DNA from: Actinomadura physcomitrii
GTDB lineage: Bacteria; Actinomycetota; Actinomycetes; Streptosporangiales; Streptosporangiaceae
Assembly: GCF_008923205.2 (NCBI RefSeq)
Contig: NZ_WBMS02000016.1
Coordinates: 63,035 to 127,034, forward strand
DNA: 64,000 bases
Reading direction: 5' to 3'
The notes beneath the pieces were generated by a model. That model was not told where the DNA came from. It was given only the letters and a program-made list of their open reading frames with translations, and did no database searches. Positions 51,306 to 59,613 of the stretch are shown piece by piece. Made by a program: the position numbers and the translations under genes. The stretch's first letter is position 1; each line of letters begins with the position of its first letter.

Positions 51306-51495
51306 CGGCCTTCGCCCGCCACCGGGGGTCGCGCGACTTCGCGGCCCGCGGATCCGGCTTCCCGACATCCGGTCGGTGCCTGTCCCGGTCAGGCCCGGGG
51401 CGGCGGGGGCCGCACGGCCTCCGGCGGCCGACCGGCGCAGACCGACGTCCGGCGGCGAGCACGGTGCCGTCGTCCACGAGAAAGAGGGTGCCCTA

Positions 51496-51990
51496 GTGGC
51501 CGCAGATCAGGACCTCATCACCGATGTCACCGATGTCGAGCCGGTCGAGATCCCGGGGAGGTGGGATTTCGCGTTCACCTACTTCGCCGGTAACGCGGCC
51601 AGCCGGTTCTTCGCCGAGATCCGCGAGAACCGGCGCGTGATGGGCACGCGGTGCCCGAAGTGCCGGCGACTGCTCGTCCCGGCCCGGTCGTTCTGCGACG
51701 CCTGCTTCGAGCGCACGACCGAGTGGGTCCCGGTGTCCAACGAAGGGACGCTGGAGACCTTCACCATCATCACGGCGGCCTTCCCCGGCCTGCCCGAGCC
51801 CCCGGTGGTCCTGGCCTACGTCACCCTCGACGGCGCCGACACGGCGCTCGTCAACGTCGTGACGGGAGTGGACTGCTCCGACATCGACGCGGCCGCCGCC
51901 CGGCTGTTCGAGCAGCCGCGGGTGCGGCTGTCGTTCGTCGCGGAGCCGCAGGGCCGCATGACGGACTTCAGCTTCGTGCTCGCGGACTGA
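51496..51990 (+). CDS. DUF35 OB-fold protein with zinc ribbon
   Basis: 164 residues. A rubredoxin-like zinc ribbon (GTRCPKCRRLLVPARSFCDAC, four Cys) precedes an OB fold (about 80-155: GTLETFTIITAAFPGL, PPVVLAYVTLDGADTALV). DUF35 proteins bind acyl-CoA and accompany SCP2-type thiolases or aldolases, as ChsH2 with Ltp2 and BbsA with BbsB. The GTG at 51496 follows AGAGGG at 7 bases. Last gene of the thiolase-like operon, before a strong hairpin. Confidence 0.9.
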   Translation: MAADQDLITDVTDVEPVEIPGRWDFAFTYFAGNAASRFFAEIRENRRVMGTRCPKCRRLLVPARSFCDACFERTTEWVPVSNEGTLETFTIITAAFPGLPEPPVVLAYVTLDGADTALVNVVTGVDCSDIDAAAARLFEQPRVRLSFVAEPQGRMTDFSFVLAD

Positions 51991-52015
51991 CGTCCCTACC
52001 TGCTCCGATCTCGAC

Positions 52016-52052
52016 CAACGCCCGTGTTGAAGCTTTTTCAACACGGGCGTTG
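52016..52052. terminator. 16-bp perfect hairpin, terminator and/or operator
   Basis: Perfect 16-bp arms (52016-52031 and 52037-52052) with loop GCTTT, 25 bases after the OB-fold stop. It would end the upstream operon. Its right arm also forms part of the TCAACAC palindrome at 52038-52053 and of the -35 box of the Liv operon, so it may have a double role. Confidence 0.65.
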
Positions 52053-52053
52053 A
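52038..52053. promoter_or_regulatory. TCAACAC palindrome, site B
   Basis: TCAACACGGGCGTTGA, one mismatch to TCAACACnnGTGTTGA. The TTGACG -35 box of the Liv operon starts at its position 13, the same offset as at sites A and D. Confidence 0.7.
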
Positions 52054-52078
52054 CGCGTCCTGTGATGCTGGTTACAGT
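52050..52078 (+). promoter_or_regulatory. Promoter of Liv transporter operon
   Basis: TTGACG (52050-52055), 17-base spacer, TACAGT (52073-52078). A good sigma-70-type match. Transcription would start near 52085, just before palindrome site C and 28 bases before the livG start. Confidence 0.7.
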
Positions 52079-52085
52079 CCAGGAA

Positions 52086-52101
52086 TCAACACAGGTGTGG
52101 A
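52086..52101. promoter_or_regulatory. TCAACAC palindrome, site C
   Basis: TCAACACAGGTGTGGA, one mismatch to the consensus. It lies at the predicted transcription start of the Liv operon, 48 bases downstream of site B. Two sites at one promoter suggest cooperative repression. Confidence 0.7.
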
Positions 52102-52112
52102 ATGGAGTGGGC

Positions 52113-52868
52113 ATGCTCGACGTGCGGCACGTGAGCCTTCACTTCGGTGGGGTCCGGGCGCTCAGCGACCTGTCGTTCTCGGTGCCCGAGGGCGGCATAT
52201 GCGCGCTCATCGGGCCCAACGGCGCCGGCAAGACGACACTGTTCAACGTCGTCAGCCGGGTGTACACGCCGACGGAGGGCTCGGTCACCTTCGACGGCGC
52301 CGACCTGCTGGCGCGACCCCGCCACCAGGTCATGCGGATGGGCATCGCGCGGACCTTCCAGAACCTCGCCCTGTGGCCGACCATGACGGTCCGCGAGAAC
52401 GTGATGGTCGGCGCGCACTGCCGGTCGCGGGCGACGATGCTGGCCTCCGCCCTGCGGCTGGGCACGAGGACCGAGGAGCGCCGCCTCCGCGCGGAGGCCG
52501 ACGAGGTCCTGGAGCGCCTCGGCATCGCCGAGCACGCCGGCCACCTCGCGGCCGACCTGCCCTTCGGCACCCTCAAGCGGGTCGAGCTGGCCCGGGCCCT
52601 CATGGCCCGGCCCCGGCTGCTGCTGCTCGACGAGCCGGCCGGGGGCCTGACGCACTCGGAGGTCGACGCCCTCGCCGACCTGATCCAGGACGTCGCCGAG
52701 AGCGACGGGCTCACCGTCCTCCTCGTGGAGCACCACATGGGCATGATCATGAGGCTGTCCCGCCAGGTGGTGGTCCTGGACTCCGGCACGAAGATCGCCG
52801 AGGGCACCCCGGCGGACGTCCGCCGCGACGAGCGCGTGGTCGCCGCCTACCTCGGGGTCGCGGCATGA
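52113..52868 (+). CDS. livG: Branched-chain-type ABC transporter ATP-binding protein (LivG)
   Basis: 251 residues. Walker A GPNGAGKTT, Walker B LLLLDEPAGGL and switch His in LLVEHHM. The signature is degenerate (LPFGTLKRVELARAL) as in many LivG proteins. It energises import with LivF. GGAGTGGGC precedes the ATG at 52113. First gene of an eight-member block (livG-F-H-M-K, AtzG-like, amidase) in which nearly every start overlaps the previous stop. The transported compound is probably the substrate of the amidase and the acyl-CoA genes. Confidence 0.94.
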   Translation: MLDVRHVSLHFGGVRALSDLSFSVPEGGICALIGPNGAGKTTLFNVVSRVYTPTEGSVTFDGADLLARPRHQVMRMGIARTFQNLALWPTMTVRENVMVGAHCRSRATMLASALRLGTRTEERRLRAEADEVLERLGIAEHAGHLAADLPFGTLKRVELARALMARPRLLLLDEPAGGLTHSEVDALADLIQDVAESDGLTVLLVEHHMGMIMRLSRQVVVLDSGTKIAEGTPADVRRDERVVAAYLGVAA

Positions 52869-53599
52869 CGGCCGGCACGGTGCTCGCCGCCGAGAACCTC
52901 TCCGCGAGCTACGGCCCGCTCCAGGCGCTCCGCGAGGCGTCCTTCCGGCTCGGCGAGGGCGAGGTGGTCGCCCTGCTGGGCGCGAACGGCGCGGGGAAGA
53001 CGACGACGCTGCGGGCGATCACCGGCAGCATCGTCCAGGTCACCGGCAGCCTCGAGTACACCTCCGAGGCCGGCGCCCTGAGCCTGATCGGCACCGCCCC
53101 CGCGGACGCGGCCCGCCACGGGATCGCCCACGTCCCCCAGGGCCGCGGCACCTTCACGGACCTGTCCGTCGAGGACAACCTGCGGGTCGGCGCGATGACC
53201 CGCCGCGACCGCGGCGAGATCGAGGCGGACCTCGACCACTGGTTCGCGACCTTCCCGCGGCTGAAGGAGCGCCGCCGCAAGCCCGCGGGCAACCTGTCGG
53301 GAGGCGAGCAGCAGATGCTCGCCGTGGCCCGCGCGATGATGATGCGCCCGCGCCTGCTGCTCCTGGACGAGCCGTCCCTCGGACTCGCGCCCCTGGTCGT
53401 GGCGGACCTCTTCGCGACACTGGGCCGGCTGCGCGCCGAGCTCGGCGTCACCGTCCTGCTCGTCGAGCAGAACGCCAACATCGCGCTGGAGCTCGCGGAC
53501 CGCGGCTACGTCCTGGAGGCGGGCCGCATCGTCCTGGAAGGGACCGCCGCGGACCTCATGGCCAAGGACGAGATCCAGAAGGCCTACCTCGGTCAGTAG
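52865..53599 (+). CDS. livF: Branched-chain-type ABC transporter ATP-binding protein (LivF)
   Basis: 244 residues. Walker A GANGAGKTT, signature NLSGGEQQMLAVARAMM, Walker B LLLLDEPSLGLAP and the LLVEQN switch. AHVPQGRGTFTDLSVEDNL is characteristic of LivF. Second ATPase of the Liv importer; its ATG overlaps the livG stop by 4 bases. Confidence 0.95.
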   Translation: MTAGTVLAAENLSASYGPLQALREASFRLGEGEVVALLGANGAGKTTTLRAITGSIVQVTGSLEYTSEAGALSLIGTAPADAARHGIAHVPQGRGTFTDLSVEDNLRVGAMTRRDRGEIEADLDHWFATFPRLKERRRKPAGNLSGGEQQMLAVARAMMMRPRLLLLDEPSLGLAPLVVADLFATLGRLRAELGVTVLLVEQNANIALELADRGYVLEAGRIVLEGTAADLMAKDEIQKAYLGQ

Positions 53600-53630
53600 A
53601 CCGCCCTTCACCCCCACACGAGGACGTGAC

Positions 53631-54524
53631 GTGGACCTATTCATCGCCAGGATCTTCGACGGCATCGCGACCGGCGCGCTCTACGCGAGCGTCGCGCTGT
53701 CGCTGGTGCTCATCTACAAAGCGACGGCATTGATCAACTTCGCCCAGGGGGAGATGGCGCTCTGCGGCGCCTTCACCGTCTACGTCCTGGCCGTCGGGCA
53801 CGGCGTCAACCTGTACGTGGCGCTGCTCGTCGCCATGGCGCTCAGCGCCGCGGGCGGGGCGGTGCTGCACCGCGTCCTGATCCAGCGCTTCGACCCCCGC
53901 GACCACCTCCCGATCGTCCTTGTGACGCTCGGCCTCCTGCTGGCGCTCAACGCGCTGGCGGCCATCGTCTTCGGTTTCGAGCCCCGCCGGATCCCCTCGG
54001 TCTTCCCGCGCGGCAACGCCGTCGCCTTCGGGTCGGCGTCGCTTCGCTGGTACACGCTCGGCGTCCTGGCGGTCTCCGTCCTGACCCTGGTCGGGCTGAC
54101 GCTGCTGCTGCGCCGGACCCGCATCGGGCTCTCCTTCCGCGCGGTGGCCAACACGATCGACTCCGCGCAGCTCGTCGGCATCCGCGTCAACCGGGTCATC
54201 GGCGTCAGCTGGGCGCTGGCGGCCGCCATCGGCACCCTGGCGGCGACGCTCTACGTGTCCGACCCGCTCCGCCAGCTCGACACCGGGGTCATGGAGCGAG
54301 TGCTGATCTTCGCCGCGGCGGCCGCGGTGCTCGGCGGACTCGACAGCCTCTGGGGCTCGCTCGCCGGGGGGCTGACGCTCGGCCTCACCGAGAGCCTGGT
54401 GATCGGCTACGTGCACTGGGTCCCGCCGGAACTCGGCATGGTCGTCGCGCTGCTGGTGCTGGTGCTCGTGCTCGTCTGGAGACCCAACGGGCTGTTCGGG
54501 GCGGCTTCGGCGGCGAGGGTCTGA
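53631..54524 (+). CDS. livH: Branched-chain-type ABC transporter permease (LivH)
   Basis: 297 residues from a GTG start, about eight membrane helices. DGIATGALYASVALSLVLIYKATALINFAQGEMALCG is the LivH N-terminal pattern (seen here in consecutive segments), and VLGGLDSLWGSLAGGLTLGL the C-terminal one. Forms half of the membrane channel. A 31-base gap with GAGGACGTGAC separates it from livF. Confidence 0.94.
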   Translation: MDLFIARIFDGIATGALYASVALSLVLIYKATALINFAQGEMALCGAFTVYVLAVGHGVNLYVALLVAMALSAAGGAVLHRVLIQRFDPRDHLPIVLVTLGLLLALNALAAIVFGFEPRRIPSVFPRGNAVAFGSASLRWYTLGVLAVSVLTLVGLTLLLRRTRIGLSFRAVANTIDSAQLVGIRVNRVIGVSWALAAAIGTLAATLYVSDPLRQLDTGVMERVLIFAAAAAVLGGLDSLWGSLAGGLTLGLTESLVIGYVHWVPPELGMVVALLVLVLVLVWRPNGLFGAASAARV

Positions 54525-54525
54525 C

Positions 54526-55809
54526 ATGGCGGCCACGAACATCCTCCGATCGCGCCGGACGCGCCGGCGCGCCGGCTGGACGGCGGTCCTCGCGCTGCTC
54601 GCGCTGATCCTGCCGTACATGCTGGTCAACTCGCCGCAGTTCGCGGTGTTCGGCAACACGATCCCGCTCAGCATCGACGTCCTCAGCTACGCGGTCGTCG
54701 CCGGCCTGGCGGTGCTCAGCCTCGTCGTCCTCGTCGGCCACGGCGGGCAGCTCTCCCTCACGGCCGGCTTCTTCATGGGCGTGGGCGCGTACCTGACCAT
54801 GATCCTCAGCAACGAGACGGCGCTGCCGTTCGCGCTGTGCGTCGTCGCCGCCGCGCTCGTGTGCGGGCTGCTGGGGATCGCGGTCGGCCTGCCGGCGCTG
54901 CGGATCGAGGGCGCGTACCTGGCACTGGTGACCATCACGCTGGCATCGGTGCTCCCCTCGCTGGTCCGGCTGCCGGTGATCTCAGGGCACACGGGCGGCT
55001 CGAACGGCCTGTCGCTCAAGTACACGCCGAGCGCCCCGGACTTCATCGGCCAGGTGCCGACCTGGCTCGGCCACCTGCCCGGCATCGGGCCGTCCTACAT
55101 CGGCACGTATGCGCTGGGGCCCGCGCAGGCCGCCTCGGTCTGGATCTTCTACCTCGTCCTCGCCGCCACGCTCGCCGTCTTCTGGCTCGTCGCCGGTGTC
55201 GTGCGGGGCCGCACCGGCCGCGCCGTGCACGCCGTCCGCGACCACGGCATCGGCGCGGCGGCGAGCGGCGTGCACGTCGCGCGGCTCAAGGTCATGGTCT
55301 TCGGGCTCAGCGGGCTCGTCGCGGGCGTCGCCGGCGGGCTCTACGCCCTGGTCTTCCGGATCGTCGCGCCCGAGACGTTCGGCCTCACCCTCGCGATCTA
55401 CCTGCTGTTCGGCATGATCCTCGGCGGCCACCGGGCCCTCGGGGGCGCGGTGGCCGGCGGCTTCGCCGTCGCCTACCTCCCCGTCATCACCGGGCAGATC
55501 AAGCACATCCCGGCCGTGCCGGACCGGTGGCTGGTCGGGCCGACGGCGTCGTTCCTGCTCGGCCTGCTGCTCATCCTCTTCCCACTGGTGCTGCCCGGCG
55601 GAGTCGCGGGCCTGGGCCGCAGGCTCGGCTTCCTCCGCCCGCTCGGCACCGGCCGAACCGACGCCCCGGCCGCCTCCGGCGGCCGGGCCACGCCCCCCGA
55701 ACCGGGGACCGCTCAGACTCCGGCCCGCACCGCGGAGCCGGACACCGCTCCCACCACCTCTGCACGGGCGAACGCCATGTCGCCCAACCGACGGGAGACA
55801 CGATCGTGA
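54526..55809 (+). CDS. livM: Branched-chain-type ABC transporter permease (LivM)
   Basis: 427 residues. About nine or ten helices with the LivM patterns VGHGGQLSLTAGFFMGVGAY, LRIEGAYLALVTITLA and GLSGLVAGVAGGLYAL. The last 70 residues are a Pro/Thr-rich tail not needed for transport. It partners LivH. Starts 1 base after the livH stop. Confidence 0.94.
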   Translation: MAATNILRSRRTRRRAGWTAVLALLALILPYMLVNSPQFAVFGNTIPLSIDVLSYAVVAGLAVLSLVVLVGHGGQLSLTAGFFMGVGAYLTMILSNETALPFALCVVAAALVCGLLGIAVGLPALRIEGAYLALVTITLASVLPSLVRLPVISGHTGGSNGLSLKYTPSAPDFIGQVPTWLGHLPGIGPSYIGTYALGPAQAASVWIFYLVLAATLAVFWLVAGVVRGRTGRAVHAVRDHGIGAAASGVHVARLKVMVFGLSGLVAGVAGGLYALVFRIVAPETFGLTLAIYLLFGMILGGHRALGGAVAGGFAVAYLPVITGQIKHIPAVPDRWLVGPTASFLLGLLLILFPLVLPGGVAGLGRRLGFLRPLGTGRTDAPAASGGRATPPEPGTAQTPARTAEPDTAPTTSARANAMSPNRRETRS

Positions 55810-57134
55810 ACCGAATTCCCAAGGCGTGCGCGGGACTGGCGACGAGCCTCATGCTCGTCATCGGCGCCGGCGCGTGCTCCAGCAGCGTCGCCAAGTCGTC
55901 GTCCGGCGGCCGCATGACCGGCACGGTCGAGGTCGGCACCGGCGTCAAGGCGGACCTCGACAAGTGCCCCTCGACGTGGAACCAGACCGGAGGGATCACC
56001 AAGGACTCGATCACGCTCGGCATCAGCGCGCCGCGCTCCGGGCCGCTCGCCGGCGTCGGCGGTCTCGCCGACGGGGTGAAGGCGTGGTTCGACCACGTCA
56101 ACGCCACCGACCCCGTCGACGGCAAGAAGGTCGAGGTGGAGATCCGGGACGACGCCTACGACCCGGCCCGCACCAAGACCAACGTCCAGGACATGATCGC
56201 GTCGGGAAAGATCTTCTCCTTCTTCTACGTCATCGGGACGGCGAACAACATCGCGGCGCAGCCGCTGATGAGCCAGGCGTGCATCCCGCAGATCGTGGGC
56301 GGCACCGGCAGCCTCGACCTGGTCGGCCATCCCGACAAGGACCCGTGGATCCAGGGCGGGCTGCTGCCGTACGCGACCGAGGCCGACATCTGGTGCCAGG
56401 ACATCGTCGCCCGCAAGGGCAAGGGCGCCTCCGTCTCCTACCTCGCCATGGACAACGACTTCGGTGACGCCTACGCCAAGAAGCTGCAGGAATGCGCGAG
56501 CCAGGGCGACATCAAGCTGGTCAGCCAGCAGCGCCACGCGCCCACGGCGCCGAGCATCACGAACCAGATCACGACCATGGCGGCCTCCAAGGCCGACGTC
56601 GCGATCCTCGGGACGACCAGCGCGTTCTGCGGCCAGGGGCTGAGCGGCATCGCCGCCTCGTCGTGGCACCCGCAGGTCTACGTGTCCACCACCTGCGGGC
56701 AGGTGGGCGCGACCTTCTCGCCCATCGACCCCGACGGCAAGGGCACCCACGTCGCCCTGAACCGCAAGGACCCCGCGGACGCGAAGTGGGCCGACGACCC
56801 GACCGTGAAGGAGACGATCAAGGTGCTCAAGGACGAGAACCTGAGCATCGTCGGCACCCCGCCGGACGGCGTGCTGCTGGGCCGCTACATCGAGTACGCC
56901 ATGCGCACCGCCGCGAAGATGGACGGCGGCCTGAACCGGGTGAACCTGCTGAAGGTCATGTGGCACTCCGACTTCCAGAACCCCCAGTCGCTGCCCGGCA
57001 TCCGGTTCCAGACCGACGGGGTCAAGGACCCGCTGATCTTCGACTCGGTGCAGATCGGGACCTACGTCCCCCCGGCCGCGGGGGAGAAGGTCGGGCACTA
57101 CGACATCGCCAAGACGGTCGTGAAGGGCCGATGA
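55806..57134 (+). CDS. Branched-chain-type ABC transporter receptor lipoprotein (LivK-like)
   Basis: 442 residues from a GTG overlapping the livM stop (GTGA). Lipobox VIGAGACSSS (Cys near 24), then a type I periplasmic-binding fold: ITLGISAPRSGPLAGVG, VEVEIRDDAYDPARTKTN, VSYLAMDNDFGDAYAKKL. It resembles actinobacterial receptors for larger hydrophobic acids as much as for amino acids. Together with livGFHM this completes one importer. Confidence 0.93.
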   Translation: MNRIPKACAGLATSLMLVIGAGACSSSVAKSSSGGRMTGTVEVGTGVKADLDKCPSTWNQTGGITKDSITLGISAPRSGPLAGVGGLADGVKAWFDHVNATDPVDGKKVEVEIRDDAYDPARTKTNVQDMIASGKIFSFFYVIGTANNIAAQPLMSQACIPQIVGGTGSLDLVGHPDKDPWIQGGLLPYATEADIWCQDIVARKGKGASVSYLAMDNDFGDAYAKKLQECASQGDIKLVSQQRHAPTAPSITNQITTMAASKADVAILGTTSAFCGQGLSGIAASSWHPQVYVSTTCGQVGATFSPIDPDGKGTHVALNRKDPADAKWADDPTVKETIKVLKDENLSIVGTPPDGVLLGRYIEYAMRTAAKMDGGLNRVNLLKVMWHSDFQNPQSLPGIRFQTDGVKDPLIFDSVQIGTYVPPAAGEKVGHYDIAKTVVKGR

Positions 57135-57304
57135 CACAAGGCCGGCACGGCGGCGAGCCCGGCGGAGACACCGGCGGCAGGGCGGTGGTCGAGACGCTCC
57201 TGGCGCTGCACGGCCTCCGGCCTTCCGAGGACGAGGTGGCCGAGCTCGCCGCCGGGCTGGCCGAGGCCCGGCACGCCGCCGCGGCGCTGCGGGAGGAGCG
57301 GTGA
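57131..57304 (+). CDS. AtzG-like small amidase subunit
   Basis: 57 residues, one helical domain (VVETLLALHGLRPSEDEVAE, then LAAGLAEARHAAAALREER). It overlaps both neighbours by 4 bases: the receptor gene before and the amidase after. Size, helical pattern and position match AtzG/DUF4089 proteins, which form a stable complex with AtzE-type amidases. Sequence similarity in so short a protein is weak, so the call rests largely on context. Confidence 0.65.
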   Translation: MTQGRHGGEPGGDTGGRAVVETLLALHGLRPSEDEVAELAAGLAEARHAAAALREER

Positions 57305-58629
57305 GCACGGACCGGGCCGCCCGGCTGGACCGCATCGCCGGACTCGACGCCGGGCTCGGCGCCTTCGTCACCCTCGACCGCGACGGCGCCGCCGGACCGG
57401 CGGCGCCGCACGGACCGCTCGCGGGCTGGTGGCTCGGGATCAAGGACGTGATCGACGTCGCGGGCCTGCCGACGCTCGCGCAGAGCAGGGTCGAGTCCGG
57501 CGACCCCGCCGCCGCGGACGCGGTCGCCGTGGCGCGGACGAGGGCGGCCGGCGCCGCTGTCGCGGGCAAGACCTCGACGATGGAGTACGCGATCGGGGCC
57601 CCCGATCCGGACGGCCCCTTCCCGGTCCCGCGCAACCCGTGGGACCGGGACCGCTGGACCGGAGGGTCGAGTTCGGGGTCCGCGGCGGCCGTCGCCGCCG
57701 GCATGGTGAGGGCGGCGCTCGGCACCGACACCGGCGGGAGCATCCGGATGCCGGCCGCCTTCTGCGGGGTCACCGGGCTGAAGCCGTCCTTCGGCCGCGT
57801 GCCGAACTCCGGTTCCCGGGCGCTCGCCGCCAGCGCCGACACCATCGGGCCGATGGCGCGGACGGTGCGGGACTGCGCGGTCCTGCTGGGCGTCCTGGCC
57901 GGGCCCGACGACGGCGACCCCGACTCGGCCGACCGGCCGGTACCCGACTACGCGGCGGAGCTGGAGCGCGACGTCCGGGGCCTTCGCGTCGGCGTATGGC
58001 GGCCGGACGCGCCCTGGGAGGCTCCCGGCCTGTGGACGGCGTACGACGAGGCGCTGGAGGTGCTGGGCGACCTCGGCTGCCGTCCGGTGCCGGTCGAGCC
58101 GCCGGCGTACCGGCGCGTGCTGGCGGCGCACCGGGTCACCCTGCGCTGCGAGTCCCTGGCGGAGCACCGGGCGCGGCTCGCCGAACGGTGGGACGACTAC
58201 TCGCCCGGCTTCCGGGAGAGCGTCGCGCCGGGGATCTACTACACGGCGGCCGACTACCTGGACGCGCAGCGGGTGAGGCGTGCCGCGGTCCGGGAGCTGC
58301 GCGGGCTCTTCGAGAGCGTGGACGTGGTCGTCTCACCGACGGCCTCGGTCACGGCCCCGCCGGTCGGGAGCGTGAGCCCCGGGTTCGAGCGCTGGATGCG
58401 CCATGTGCACACCGGGTACTGGAACTCCACCGGCTGCCCGGCGCTGTCGGTCCCCATGCGGCCGGCGGCGGACGGGCTGCCGCTGGGGTTGCAGATCGCC
58501 GCCGCGCCGTTCGGGGAGTCCGCCGTGCTGCGGCTCGGCCACGCCTTCCAGTCGCGGACGGGATGGCACCGGGCCGTGCCCGCGCATTTTTTCAACACTA
58601 GTGTTGACGACCTTGGAGGGGGTGGCTAA
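57301..58629 (+). CDS. Amidase-signature family hydrolase (AtzE-like)
   Basis: 442 residues from a GTG overlapping the small upstream gene. The Ser-cisSer-Lys triad is complete: Lys90 (GKTSTMEY), Ser123 (GGSSSGS) and Ser147 (DTGGSIRMPA). It hydrolyses an amide, carbamate or ureide. The last 14 codons lie over palindrome site D and the promoter of the next operon, so transcription of this gene reads through that operator. Pairing with the Liv importer suggests an imported amide as substrate, freed to a carboxylic acid for the downstream ligase. Confidence 0.92.
   Translation: MSTDRAARLDRIAGLDAGLGAFVTLDRDGAAGPAAPHGPLAGWWLGIKDVIDVAGLPTLAQSRVESGDPAAADAVAVARTRAAGAAVAGKTSTMEYAIGAPDPDGPFPVPRNPWDRDRWTGGSSSGSAAAVAAGMVRAALGTDTGGSIRMPAAFCGVTGLKPSFGRVPNSGSRALAASADTIGPMARTVRDCAVLLGVLAGPDDGDPDSADRPVPDYAAELERDVRGLRVGVWRPDAPWEAPGLWTAYDEALEVLGDLGCRPVPVEPPAYRRVLAAHRVTLRCESLAEHRARLAERWDDYSPGFRESVAPGIYYTAADYLDAQRVRRAAVRELRGLFESVDVVVSPTASVTAPPVGSVSPGFERWMRHVHTGYWNSTGCPALSVPMRPAADGLPLGLQIAAAPFGESAVLRLGHAFQSRTGWHRAVPAHFFNTSVDDLGGGG
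58592..58607. promoter_or_regulatory. TCAACAC palindrome, site D
   Basis: TCAACACTAGTGTTGA, a perfect palindrome fitting the consensus. It lies within the 3' coding end of the amidase gene. Its last four bases begin the -35 box of the next operon. Confidence 0.85.
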
Positions 58630-58632
58630 TGT
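58604..58632 (+). promoter_or_regulatory. Promoter of LLM/CoA-transferase/ligase operon
   Basis: TTGACG (58604-58609), 17-base spacer, TAATGT (58627-58632), a strong match. Transcription would start near 58639, 27 bases before the ATG at 58666. The -35 is overlapped by palindrome site D. Confidence 0.75.
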
Positions 58633-58665
58633 CATGCGCGTGACATGGACCGAGGAGCAGAGCGG

Positions 58666-59613
58666 ATGACCGGCGGGCCGAGCGTGCGGTTCGGGTCCGT
58701 CATCACGGTCACCGACGAGCGGGTCGTCGAAACGGCTCGCGCCATGGAGGCGCAGGGCTGGGACATCCTCGCCACCGGCGAGCACGTCAGCTTCAACCTG
58801 CCGATCGCCAACGCGTTCGTCTCGCTGGCGGCCGCGGCCGCGGTGACGACGAAACTGCGGCTGATGAGCAGCGTCGCGCTCCTGCCGCTGTACCCCGCCG
58901 GACTGGCCGCGAAGATGGCCGCCGCCCTCGACAACGTCAGCGGCGGCCGGTTCCTCTTCGGGATCGGCGTCGGCGGCGAGAACCCCCGCGAGTTCGACGC
59001 CTGCGGGGTCCCCGTCGCGGAGCGCGGCTCGCGCACCGACGAGTCGCTGGAGGTCATCCGGCGGCTGTGGAGCGGGGAGGACGTGTCCCACGAGGGCCGC
59101 CACTACGCCTTCGAGAAGGTGCGGATCGCTCCAGCACCGGTGCAGCGGCCCGGGCCGCCGATCTGGGTCGCCGGCCGCAAGGACGCGGCCATGCGCCGGG
59201 CGGCCCGGCACGGCGACGGCTGGATGCCGTACATGTACTCGCCCGAGATGCTGGCCGAGTCGCTGGCCAAGGTGGCCGCGTGGCGCGAGCGGCCGGAGCC
59301 GATCGAGGGCGGCGCCTACCTGTGGTCCTGCGTCCACGAGGACACCGCGACCGCCGTGCGGTACGCCGAGGAGAGCCTCGGCAAGACCTACCGCCAGGAC
59401 TTCTCCTCGATGGTGGACCGCTACCTCGTGGTCGGAGACCCCGACCACGCCGTGCGCCGCACCCTGGACTACATCGACGCGGGCGCGACCACGGTGATCT
59501 TCGGCGCGGCCGCCCCGCGGGCCTACGCCGAGCGGCACGTCGAGATGCTCGCGACCGAGGTCGTCCCGCGCATCCGGGCGGAGCTGGCGCGCCGGCAGGT
59601 GGCCCATGCCTGA
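58666..59613 (+). CDS. LLM-class (luciferase-like, probably F420-dependent) oxidoreductase
   Basis: 315 residues of the luciferase-like TIM-barrel family: GWDILATGEHVSFNLPI, LMSSVALLPLYPAGLAAKMA, GRFLFGIGVGGENPREFDACGV (in adjacent segments) and WVAGRKDAAMRRAARHGDGWM. Actinobacterial members mostly use F420, some FMN, to oxidise or reduce carbonyls, alcohols or thioesters. GGAG lies 8 bases before the ATG at 58666, better than an in-frame ATG at 58645. It overlaps the CoA-transferase gene by 8 bases. Confidence 0.91.
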   Translation: MTGGPSVRFGSVITVTDERVVETARAMEAQGWDILATGEHVSFNLPIANAFVSLAAAAAVTTKLRLMSSVALLPLYPAGLAAKMAAALDNVSGGRFLFGIGVGGENPREFDACGVPVAERGSRTDESLEVIRRLWSGEDVSHEGRHYAFEKVRIAPAPVQRPGPPIWVAGRKDAAMRRAARHGDGWMPYMYSPEMLAESLAKVAAWRERPEPIEGGAYLWSCVHEDTATAVRYAEESLGKTYRQDFSSMVDRYLVVGDPDHAVRRTLDYIDAGATTVIFGAAAPRAYAERHVEMLATEVVPRIRAELARRQVAHA

